Source: an uncultured Lysobacteraceae bacterium (GTDB taxonomy: Bacteria; Pseudomonadota; Gammaproteobacteria; Xanthomonadales; Xanthomonadaceae). Taken from it: a stretch of DNA of 12,726 bases. The position numbers and the translations under genes are program-made. The notes under the pieces were generated by a model, which worked only from the letters and a program-made list of their open reading frames with translations, did not search any database and was not told where the DNA came from. The DNA lies in assembly GCA_946480825.1 (NCBI GenBank), contig CAMLLG010000092.1:1-12726 (forward strand), given 5' to 3'. Of the stretch, positions 6,994 to 12,726 are shown in pieces; within the stretch, counting starts at the first letter, position 1, and the number at the start of each line of letters is the position of its first letter.

Positions 6994-7427
6994 CACCAGA
7001 CTCCGGTGTTCGCCATCGAGGCCCAGGGTTCCTGCGGTGGCAGGCGGCCCTCCTGCAGCAGTTCGACCGAAATCAGATCGGGCGAGCGCACGAACGCCAT
7101 GTGGCCGTCGCGCGGCGGACGATTGATGGTGTAGCCCATCGACTGCAGGCGCGCGCAGGTGTCGTAGATGTTCTCCACCCGGAACGCGAGGTGGCCGAAA
7201 TTGCGGGCGGAGCCGTAGTCCTCCGCCGGCGAACCGTCTTCGGGCGGCCAGTTGTAGGTCAGTTCGATCTCGGCGCCCGGGGTTTCGTCGGCGGCGAGGA
7301 ACACGAGCGTGAACCTGCCGGCCGCGTTCTCCATGCGCCGGACTTCCTTCAGACCCAGCCCTTCGCAATAGAAGCGCAGCGAAGCATCGATGTCTCGAAC
7401 GCGGACCATGGTGTGGAGGTATTTCAC
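6993..7427 (-). CDS. Glyoxalase I-like VOC protein
   Basis: A 144-residue vicinal-oxygen-chelate protein, most like glyoxalase I, which converts the methylglyoxal-glutathione adduct to lactoylglutathione. The four metal ligands align with E. coli GloA: His5 (LHTMVRV), Glu55 (IELTYNW), His79 (GHLAFRV) and Glu122 (VELLQ). IELTYNW is a strong GloA signature; the segment after [12 protein letters not shown] departs from the E. coli form, so specificity is inferred. The GTG start at 7427 is preferred: GGAGA lies 7 bases upstream and this start keeps His5. The next in-frame ATG (7409) would lose it, and an upstream ATG adds 36 unrelated residues. Translationally coupled to argD, an unusual partner with no obvious metabolic link. 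Confidence 0.88.
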   Translation of the reverse strand: MKYLHTMVRVRDIDASLRFYCEGLGLKEVRRMENAAGRFTLVFLAADETPGAEIELTYNWPPEDGSPAEDYGSARNFGHLAFRVENIYDTCARLQSMGYTINRPPRDGHMAFVRSPDLISVELLQEGRLPPQEPWASMANTGVW

Positions 7428-7454
7428 GGGAGGTCTCCGGGCGTTGGGGGCGAC

Positions 7455-7487
7455 AGTGTAAGGGCGCGGAAACGAGCCGGCGGGGAA
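7455..7487 (-). promoter_or_regulatory. Possible promoter of the glyoxalase-argD pair
   Basis: TACACT (7455-7460) could be a -10, starting transcription near 7448, about 20 nt before the GTG and keeping the GGAGA ribosome site in the leader. No good -35 stands at 16-18 bp. The rest of the 165-bp gap holds imperfect GC-rich dyads (e.g. CGAGCC/GGCTCG at 7501-7521, no T-run) and the 17-bp tandem repeat. The pair could also be read through from the dehydrogenase gene. Confidence 0.2.
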
Positions 7488-7543
7488 CGCTGTTTTCCGG
7501 CGAGCCTCCCTCTCCGGCTCGCGGGAAGGCGGCAAGCCGCGCG

Positions 7544-7611
7544 ATCAATCCAGAAACACCATCAACCCAGACACATCATCAACCCAGACACATCATCGAT
7601 CCAGAAACAGA
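7544..7611. repeat. 17-bp tandem repeat, four units, over a gene end
   Basis: Units at 7544-7560, 7561-7577, 7578-7594 and 7595-7611. The two central ones are identical (ATCAACCCAGACACATC); the outer two differ (ATCAATCCAGAAACACC, ATCGATCCAGAAACAGA). The last unit holds the final codons of the dehydrogenase gene (LFLDR on the minus strand), and its stop codon straddles units 3 and 4. The repeat therefore appears to be a duplication of the gene's 3' end into non-coding DNA. Confidence 0.85.
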
Positions 7612-8414
7612 TCCGGCAACAGCGCCTGTGTCGGATCGATGGCATAGCCGGACAGATCTGCGACGCCGGCCTCGGCCAGCACGTCGTCGTCGATCAGGAA
7701 TCGGCCGTGGAAACCGGCGGCGTCGCGCACCAGCACCGCATGCGCGGCGTCGGCCATGATCTCGGGCCGGCGGCACTGGGCCGGTTCGACGCCGGGAATC
7801 ATGTTGATGGCGTCGGTCGCGATGACCGTGCGCGGCCACAGCGCGTTGACGGCGACGCCCTGCGGCCCGAATTCGGCGGCCAACCCGAGGGTCACGAAGC
7901 TCATGCCCATCTTCGCGAGGGTGTAACCGGTGTGCGGGCCCCACCAGCGCGGTTCCAGGCTGGGCGGCGGCGCGAGCGTGAGGATGTGCGGGTTCGGCGC
8001 CTGCAGCAGATGCGGCAGACAGGCCTGGGCGCAGAGGAAAGTGCCGCGGGCGTTGACCTGCTGCATCAGGTCGAAGCGCTTCATCGGGGTATCAAGCGCG
8101 CCGCGGAGCCAGATCGCGCTGGCGTTGTTGATCAGGATGTCGATGCCGCCGAACGCATCGACGGTGGCCGCGACCGCGGCGCGGACCTCGTCCTCTTCGC
8201 GGATGTCGCATTTCAGCGCGAGCGCGGCGCCGCCCGCGGCTTCCACCGCCGCGGCGGCGCTGTGGATGGTGCCGGGCAGCCTGGGATTGGGCACCGAGGA
8301 TTTCGCGGCGATGGCGACGTTGGCGCCGTCGCGCGCGGCGCGCAGCGCGATGGCCAGGCCGATGCCGCGCGAGGCGCCGGTGATGAAGAGGGTCTTGCCG
8401 GTGAGCGAAGTCAT
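7593..8414 (-). CDS. Short-chain dehydrogenase, HSDL2-like
   Basis: A 273-residue NAD(P)-dependent short-chain dehydrogenase fold. The N-terminal nucleotide loop TGASRGIG (12-19), NNAS (96-99), Asn121, and YTLAK (Tyr164, Lys168) are intact. The segment HILTLAPPPSLEPRWWGPHT (143-162) together with AKMGMSFVTLGLAAEF places it with the HSDL2-like subgroup, which usually reads LSPP here; in this protein the expected catalytic serine is Ala148 (codon GCG). The C-terminus (FLIDDDVL) is also typical of that subgroup. The substrate is unknown; fatty-acid or sterol-like carbonyls have been suggested for the group. Its start is 10 bp after the kinase stop, so the two are one transcript. ATG 8414 has only a weak GAG ahead of it. 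The 3' end lies in a tandem repeat. Confidence 0.9.
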   Translation of the reverse strand: MTSLTGKTLFITGASRGIGLAIALRAARDGANVAIAAKSSVPNPRLPGTIHSAAAAVEAAGGAALALKCDIREEDEVRAAVAATVDAFGGIDILINNASAIWLRGALDTPMKRFDLMQQVNARGTFLCAQACLPHLLQAPNPHILTLAPPPSLEPRWWGPHTGYTLAKMGMSFVTLGLAAEFGPQGVAVNALWPRTVIATDAINMIPGVEPAQCRRPEIMADAAHAVLVRDAAGFHGRFLIDDDVLAEAGVADLSGYAIDPTQALLPDLFLDR

Positions 8415-8424
8415 GGTTGGCGTC

Positions 8425-9084
8425 TCATGGTTTGGGGCCTTGGCCTTCGTTGTCTTCCCACTTGAGCAACCGCCGGGTGACGAAGCGGTACACCGGCTTG
8501 CCGGTGCGGAACCACAGCTGGCGCACCCACGAACGGCGCTTGAGCAGCCTGCGTTCGACCGGCGTCAGCGCCTCGGGGCAATACGTGCGCTTGTGCTTGA
8601 GCAGATGGCGCAGATCTTCGCGCGCGAGCAGGCGCATCCAGCGCGAACGCGGACGGCCGCAGACCGCGAGCTGGAAATCGATGATCGCCGGCGTGCCGTC
8701 GGCGAGCACCAGCCAGTTCGCTTCCTTGGCCAGATCGTTGTGCGCCAGCCCGCGCCGGTGCAGCGCCTGCAGACGCCGGCGGGCGAGCCGGAAATAGGCG
8801 CGGTCGCCGCGCGGCGGCCGCTGGTACATCGCCGCGCCGTCGAGATAGCTGCGGTCGAGCCGGCGCCCGTCCCAACCGAGCAATTGCGGGACCGCATCTT
8901 CGCCCAGCACTCGCTGCAGCCCGCGCGCCTCGCGCCGGGCCAGCCACCACGCCGGCAATCGCAGCCACAGCGGCACGTGGGCCAGGTCGCGACGGACGAA
9001 CAACCCGCCGGCATCGCGCATCAGCGCGATCCGGCCGAAGCTGTCGGCCTTGAGCGCCTGCAGTTCGATGGCATCGAGGGACAT
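8425..9084 (-). CDS. Small RIO/lipopolysaccharide-kinase-like protein
   Basis: A 219-residue protein whose centre is a kinase C-lobe: HNDLAKEANWLVL (115-127) matches the catalytic loop HxDLxxxxN with Asp117 and Asn123, and IIDFQLA (134-140) supplies the metal-binding Asp136, with DFG reading DFQ. This resembles RIO1-like or LPS (KdkA-like) kinases. The N-lobe is very short, with no glycine loop and no clear VAIK lysine; Arg31/Arg32 in LFVRRDL sit roughly there. The C-terminal tail is very basic, which would suit binding to membranes or an acidic partner. No membrane helix is seen. Start ATG 9084 is set by the short Met-Ser-Leu N-terminus and a -10 exactly placed for a leaderless message; there is no ribosome site. 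Substrate unknown. Confidence 0.75.
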   Translation of the reverse strand: MSLDAIELQALKADSFGRIALMRDAGGLFVRRDLAHVPLWLRLPAWWLARREARGLQRVLGEDAVPQLLGWDGRRLDRSYLDGAAMYQRPPRGDRAYFRLARRRLQALHRRGLAHNDLAKEANWLVLADGTPAIIDFQLAVCGRPRSRWMRLLAREDLRHLLKHKRTYCPEALTPVERRLLKRRSWVRQLWFRTGKPVYRFVTRRLLKWEDNEGQGPKP

Positions 9085-9090
9085 GCGCGG

Positions 9091-9096
9091 ATTGTA
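9091..9096 (-). promoter_or_regulatory. -10 element for the kinase gene, leaderless spacing
   Basis: TACAAT lies 6 bases before the ATG, so +1 would be the A of the start codon. No -35-like hexamer is visible at 16-18 bp (GC-rich), so promoter strength is doubtful. There is no Shine-Dalgarno before this ATG. Confidence 0.4.
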
Positions 9097-9143
9097 AGGC
9101 CCCGGCCGCCGCTCGCCCCGCATGGACGACGGGCAGTCGGCAA

Positions 9144-9169
9144 GCAGGCGACCGACAGGGGTCGCCTGC
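9144..9169. repeat. Perfect inverted repeat, 10-bp arms
   Basis: GCAGGCGACC (9144-9153) and GGTCGCCTGC (9160-9169) are exact complements around GACAGG. It ends right against the CATAAT of the divergent membrane-protein gene and covers where its -35 should be. It could be an operator, or the hairpin of a dispersed GC-rich repeat. It lies in the 97-bp space between two divergent genes. Confidence 0.65.
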
Positions 9170-9175
9170 CATAAT
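9170..9175 (+). promoter_or_regulatory. -10 element for the DedA/PAP2 gene, leaderless spacing
   Basis: CATAAT is followed by 6 bases (GTCCCG) and then the ATG at 9182, which would be the transcript's first base. No -35 is recognisable; its place is taken by the inverted repeat. No ribosome site precedes the ATG. Confidence 0.45.
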
Positions 9176-9181
9176 GTCCCG

Positions 9182-11185
9182 ATGACGAGCGCCTGGCTTG
9201 AAAACATCACCGAATGGATCGGGGCGCACCCCGTCGCGGCCGGTGGCGTGATCTTCCTGATCGCGTTCTGCGATGCGCTGGCGGTGGTGGGCATCGTGGT
9301 GCCGGCACTGCCGCTGCTGTTCGCGGTGGGCACGCTGATCGGCCTGGGCCATCTCGATGGTCCGTACGCACTGGCCTGCGCCGCGCTCGGCGCCTTCGCC
9401 GGCGATGCGCTGAGCTACTGGCTCGGGCACCGCTGGGGGCCGGCGATGCGCGAGCACTGGCTGTTCCGGCGCTATCCGCAGCTGATCGATCGCGGCGAGC
9501 GCATGTTCCGCAAGCACGGCAGCAAGGGCATCGTGATCGCCCGGTTCGTCGGCGCGGTGCGGCCGTTCGTGCCCGCGGTCGCCGGCATGCTGCGGATGCC
9601 GCTGAAACGCTACGTGCCGGCCAGTCTGGTCGCCGCCGGGCTGTGGGCCGCCTGCTTTCTCGCACCGGGCTGGGTCTTCGGCGCGTCCTACGACGCGGTG
9701 GCCGCGGTCGCGGACCGCCTGGCGCTGGTGCTGCTCGCCCTGGTCGCGGTGCTGGCCCTCGTCTGGGCGGTGGTGCTGTACACCTATCGCTGGTTCGCCG
9801 GGCATGCCGATCGCCTGCTGGCCCGCGCGCTCAAATGGACCCGCGCCCACCCCCGACTGGCCCGCTACGCCGCCCCGCTGATCCAGCAGAGCCGCCCGGA
9901 ATCGGCGGCGCTGGCGATGCTGGCGATGTGCCTGACCGCGATCGGCTGGGGCTGGTTCGCACTGCTGGCGGTGGTGATGGCGAAGGGCGGGCCGCTGGCG
10001 CTGGATCATCAGGTCCACACCGCCATGGCCACGCTGCGCAATCCGCTGGCGGATCGCTTCCTGGCGGCGGTGGCCTCGATCGGCGATCCGCAGGTGGTCT
10101 TGCCCGCGCTGGGCCTGACCCTGGGCTGGCTGCTGTGGCGCCGCAGGTTCGCGGCCGCCCTGCACTGGCTGGCGGCGGTCGCGTTCGGGGTGGTGTTCAC
10201 CGCGTTCCTCGGCTTCTCGGTGGACATGCCGCGGCCGCCCACCGCGGTCAGCGGGTTCGGGTTCCCGTCGTTCACAGTGACCATGCTGACCATCGTTTTC
10301 GGCTTCTTCGCGGTGCTGATCGCGCGCGAACTGCCCGGACGCCAGCGCGTGTGGCCGTATCTGGTGGCGGGCGCCGCGGTCGCGCTGCTGGGATTCGCGC
10401 GTCTGTACTTCGGCGCGCACTGGCTGAGCGACATCGTCGGCGGCGCGCTGTTCGGCATCCTCTGGCTGCTGGTGCTGGGCATCGCGTATCGGCGGCACAT
10501 CGGCCGCTCGTTCTGGATGCGCCCGGTAGCCACGGTCTTCTATCTGAGTTTCGCGGTGGCGGCGCTGTGGCACGCGCCGCGCGCGGTCGACGACGTCCTG
10601 GCCCAGTTCGTGACCCCAGCACCGACGCGAACGCTCGCCGCCGACGACTGGTGGCGCATCGACTGGGGCAGCCTGCCCGCGCGCCGCGACGAGCGCGACG
10701 AAAGCCGGCGCTGGCCGCTGGACCTCCAGATCGCAGGCCCGCTGGCGCCGGTGCGCGCCCGGCTCGAAGCGGACGGCTGGCAGGTACAGCCGCAGGCGAA
10801 CTGGGTGACCACGCTTGGCCTGCTCGATCCCAAGCGCCCGCAGACGCGCCAACCGGTGCTGCCGGCAACGCTGGATGCAGAAGCCGAAAGCCTGCTGGTG
10901 CGGCGTGCGGGGTCGCGGCCGGGCGAGATCCACGTGCTGCGCGTGTGGCGCGCACCGGCGCTGCTGGACGATGGCCGACCGCTCTGGGTCGGAAGCACCC
11001 AGACCCTGCGCTGGAGCCGGCCGATCCCCGCCTTCGGCCTGTGGATGCCGGTGGCGGACGACGGCATCGCGCATGCGCGGGTGCGCGAGGCGTTGGCAGG
11101 ATTCGACGGCATCGAAGGCACGCACCCGCAGGGCGGGCTGCGGGTGCTGCGTCTGCGCAGCGGACCGGCCGGCGCCGCGAACTGA
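9182..11185 (+). CDS. DedA/VTT-PAP2-LssY fusion membrane protein
   Basis: A 667-residue inner-membrane protein with three parts. Residues 1-200 form a DedA/VTT domain: GDALSYWLGHRWG (74-86) and RFVGAVRPFVPAVAGM (121-136), with Asp31 near where many DedA proteins carry Glu. Residues 240-440 form a PAP2-type domain with several membrane helices. Residues 485-660 form a soluble LssY C-terminal-like domain (GWQVQPQANW, VGSTQTLRW). DedA proteins move undecaprenyl phosphate or phospholipids across the membrane, and PAP2 enzymes dephosphorylate such lipids, so the fusion suggests lipid-carrier recycling (inferred). But PAP2 motif 1 lacks its Lys (Gly344 before RP 351-352) and motif 2 reads PSFT (362-365) instead of PSGH; only motif 3 (Arg407, His413, Asp417) is intact. 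Start ATG 9182 was chosen over an ATG 60 bp upstream, which adds a polar, unrelated tail. Confidence 0.92.
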   Translation: MTSAWLENITEWIGAHPVAAGGVIFLIAFCDALAVVGIVVPALPLLFAVGTLIGLGHLDGPYALACAALGAFAGDALSYWLGHRWGPAMREHWLFRRYPQLIDRGERMFRKHGSKGIVIARFVGAVRPFVPAVAGMLRMPLKRYVPASLVAAGLWAACFLAPGWVFGASYDAVAAVADRLALVLLALVAVLALVWAVVLYTYRWFAGHADRLLARALKWTRAHPRLARYAAPLIQQSRPESAALAMLAMCLTAIGWGWFALLAVVMAKGGPLALDHQVHTAMATLRNPLADRFLAAVASIGDPQVVLPALGLTLGWLLWRRRFAAALHWLAAVAFGVVFTAFLGFSVDMPRPPTAVSGFGFPSFTVTMLTIVFGFFAVLIARELPGRQRVWPYLVAGAAVALLGFARLYFGAHWLSDIVGGALFGILWLLVLGIAYRRHIGRSFWMRPVATVFYLSFAVAALWHAPRAVDDVLAQFVTPAPTRTLAADDWWRIDWGSLPARRDERDESRRWPLDLQIAGPLAPVRARLEADGWQVQPQANWVTTLGLLDPKRPQTRQPVLPATLDAEAESLLVRRAGSRPGEIHVLRVWRAPALLDDGRPLWVGSTQTLRWSRPIPAFGLWMPVADDGIAHARVREALAGFDGIEGTHPQGGLRVLRLRSGPAGAAN

Positions 11186-11201
11186 ACCGTCGCGGCAACG
11201 C

Positions 11202-11774
11202 TCAGGCGATCAGCGCGAGCAACCGGTCCAGGCGCGCGTGCGGGTCGTCTTCCTGCAGCAGTGCCTGCCGTTGCGGCAGGGCGATCGACAACAGTTCCGC
11301 CAATCGCCAGCCCACCCACGCCGCTTCGTCGAAACGCGCCGGCGGCGCATCCGCATATTCGCCGCCGACCCGCTCGATCGCCTGCCGCAGCAGACTGCCG
11401 AGCAGGCCGTGCTCCGGACGCAGTTCGTCGTCGGGATCGGGATCGAGCCAATCCACCTCGCCGACCAGCAGGCCGTTGCTGCGCACGTGGGTCTCGCGCA
11501 CGCGGAAACGGCGTGCGCCTCGCACCTGCAGGGTCAGCAGGCCGTCGTCGCTCTTGCCGAAATCCTCGATGCGCGCCTCGGTCCCGACCGCCGCGGGCGT
11601 CGCCGGCTGGCCCGCTTCCTCACCGTCGAGAATCAGGCACACGCCGAAGCCGGTGCCGCTGCGGCCGCAGTCGCGGACCAGATCGAGATAGCGGGTTTCG
11701 AAGATGCGCAGGCCCAGCGAACCGCCGGGCACCAGCACGGTCCGCAGCGGAAACAGCGGCAGGGATTCGGTCAT
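11202..11774 (-). CDS. Stand-alone Lon substrate-binding-domain protein
   Basis: A 190-residue protein made only of the Lon N-terminal (LAN) domain. LPLFPLRTVLVPGGSLGLRI (5-24) followed by FETRYLDLV (25-33) is the signature; ARIEDF (67-72) and GLLTLQVRGARRFRV (78-92) follow the fold. There is no ATPase and no Ser-Lys protease part, so it is not a protease but may bind or present unfolded proteins; the function of this small family is unproven. The C-terminal half is helical and ends in a Leu-rich tail. ATG 11774 has AGGA about 11 bases upstream. It follows mpl by 22 bp and is probably in its transcript. It converges on the DedA fusion with 16 bp between and no visible terminator. Confidence 0.88.
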   Translation of the reverse strand: MTESLPLFPLRTVLVPGGSLGLRIFETRYLDLVRDCGRSGTGFGVCLILDGEEAGQPATPAAVGTEARIEDFGKSDDGLLTLQVRGARRFRVRETHVRSNGLLVGEVDWLDPDPDDELRPEHGLLGSLLRQAIERVGGEYADAPPARFDEAAWVGWRLAELLSIALPQRQALLQEDDPHARLDRLLALIA

Positions 11775-11796
11775 GGGTGCATCGATCCTGTTCCGA

Positions 11797-12726
11797 TCAG
11801 CCCAGCGCCGCCAGAAACCGCCGCGGCGCGCCGTCGAAGCCGCCGTTGGACATGAAGATCACGTGATCGCCTTCGCGCGCCAGCGCGCGCAGCGCCGCGA
11901 CCAGCGCATCGGCGTCGGCCACGGTGCGCGCGTCGCCGCGGATCGCATCGACCACCTTCGCCGCGTCCCACGGCAGTTCGGGACGATGCAGGAACACCAC
12001 CGCATCGGCGATGTCGAGCGACGGCGCCAGCGCCTCGGCGTGCGCGCCGAGCCGCATCGAATTGCTGCGCGGTTCCATCGCGACCACGATGCGGGCATCG
12101 CCGACCTTCGCGCGCAGGCCTTCCAGCGTGGTGCGGATCGCGGTCGGATGGTGCGCGAAATCGTCGTAGACGGTCACGCCCTGCGCGGTGCCCAGCACTT
12201 CCATCCGCCGTTTCACGCTGCGGAACTCGGCCAGCGCCGGAATCACCGCGGCGGGCTCGACGCCCACCGCATTGCACGCGGCCAGTGCGGCGAGGCCGTT
12301 GAGCACATTGTGCAGGCCGAGCATCGACCAGCGCACCTCGCCGACCGGCTCGCCGTTGCGGAACACCGCGAACGCACTGCCGTCGGCGGCGATCAGCCGC
12401 GCGCCCCAGTGGAAGGCATCGTCGGCCATGCCTTCGCGCAGCAGGCCGAAACGTTCCACCGGCGTCCAGCAGCCCATCGCCAGCACTTCGTCCAGGCGCG
12501 CATCGTCGCCGTTGACGATCAGCCGCCCGCGGCCGGGCACGGTGCGCACCAGATGGTGGAACTGGCGCTGGATCGCGGCCACGTCCGGAAAGATGTCGGC
12601 GTGGTCGTATTCCAGATTGTTGAGGATCGCGACCAGCGGCCGGTAGTGGACGAATTTGCTGCGCTTGTCGAAGAACGCGGTGTCGTACTCGTCGGCCTCG
12701 ACCACGAACTCGCGACCGCCGCCCAG
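11797..12726 (-). CDS. mpl: UDP-MurNAc:tripeptide ligase (partial)
   Basis: Mpl attaches the recycled tripeptide L-Ala-gamma-D-Glu-meso-DAP to UDP-MurNAc, feeding peptidoglycan recycling in the cytoplasm. The last 309 residues are seen; the N-terminal part with the ATP loop lies past the right edge, an estimated 145-150 residues by family length. The visible part starts LGGGREFVVEADEYDTAFFD and shows KRSKFVHYRP (21-30), NNLEYDHADIF (36-46), the central GLHNVLNGLAAL (137-148), RRMEVLG (173-179), the Mpl-typical VYDDFAHHPTAI (186-197) and MEPRSNSMR (217-225). EADEYD and DDFAHHP separate Mpl from MurC. No frameshift or stop interrupts it. Confidence 0.97.
   Translation of the reverse strand: MGGGREFVVEADEYDTAFFDKRSKFVHYRPLVAILNNLEYDHADIFPDVAAIQRQFHHLVRTVPGRGRLIVNGDDARLDEVLAMGCWTPVERFGLLREGMADDAFHWGARLIAADGSAFAVFRNGEPVGEVRWSMLGLHNVLNGLAALAACNAVGVEPAAVIPALAEFRSVKRRMEVLGTAQGVTVYDDFAHHPTAIRTTLEGLRAKVGDARIVVAMEPRSNSMRLGAHAEALAPSLDIADAVVFLHRPELPWDAAKVVDAIRGDARTVADADALVAALRALAREGDHVIFMSNGGFDGAPRRFLAALG

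Noticed and set aside
5767..7548. ArgD with a long N-terminal extension
   Set aside because: The extra 185 codons overlap the glyoxalase gene in another frame and show no family match.
8411..11125. A 904-codon minus-strand frame opposite the DedA/PAP2 gene
   Set aside because: Composition is Arg/Gln/Ala/Pro rich without domains except where it matches the kinase DNA; the plus-strand gene has clear membrane domains.

Overview
The window reads as chromosomal DNA from a GC-rich gammaproteobacterium, most likely of the family Lysobacteraceae (Xanthomonadaceae). The 16S rRNA start at the left edge, the proteobacterial form of Mpl, the rubredoxin-thiE-hemL block and the REP-like palindrome fit this. 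The assignment comes from pattern recognition, not a database search.

Layout. Positions 1-65 hold the 5' end of a 16S rRNA gene on the minus strand; the rest of that rRNA operon lies left of the window. Positions 66-800 are its control region: a leader with a boxA-like antitermination site, then about five tandem sigma-70-type promoters facing the 16S gene. They are carried on a roughly 92-bp repeat, with a sixth, decayed copy at the far end. No protein gene is credible there. On the plus strand follow a secreted DUF192 protein (896-1345) and a SirB1-like transglutaminase-fold/TPR protein (1399-2241). A small rubredoxin (2306-2497, minus) is divergent from a plus-strand run of thiE, hemL and a cystathionine gamma-synthase/lyase-like PLP enzyme (2571-5674), the last two overlapping by ATGA. 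A REP-like palindrome fills the convergent gap at 5682-5759.

From 9084 down to 5767 the minus strand carries a RIO-like small kinase, an HSDL2-like short-chain dehydrogenase, a glyoxalase I-like protein and argD. The last two overlap by one base. Divergent from the kinase is a 667-residue membrane protein joining DedA/VTT, PAP2 and LssY C-terminal domains (9182-11185, plus). It converges on a stand-alone Lon substrate-binding-domain protein, which lies just downstream of a partial mpl gene (minus) that runs off the right edge.

Functions are mainly housekeeping: ribosome synthesis, thiamine, haem, sulfur amino acid and arginine biosynthesis, methylglyoxal detoxification, electron transfer and cell-wall recycling. 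Mpl and the DedA/PAP2 protein both plausibly touch envelope precursor recycling, but they are in separate transcripts. I found no defence system, prophage, insertion sequence or biosynthetic cluster. The items most worth a second look are the multi-promoter rRNA control array, the PAP2 domain with two damaged signature motifs, the dehydrogenase lacking its expected catalytic serine, and a divergent promoter pair spaced for leaderless mRNAs beside a 10-bp-arm palindrome.
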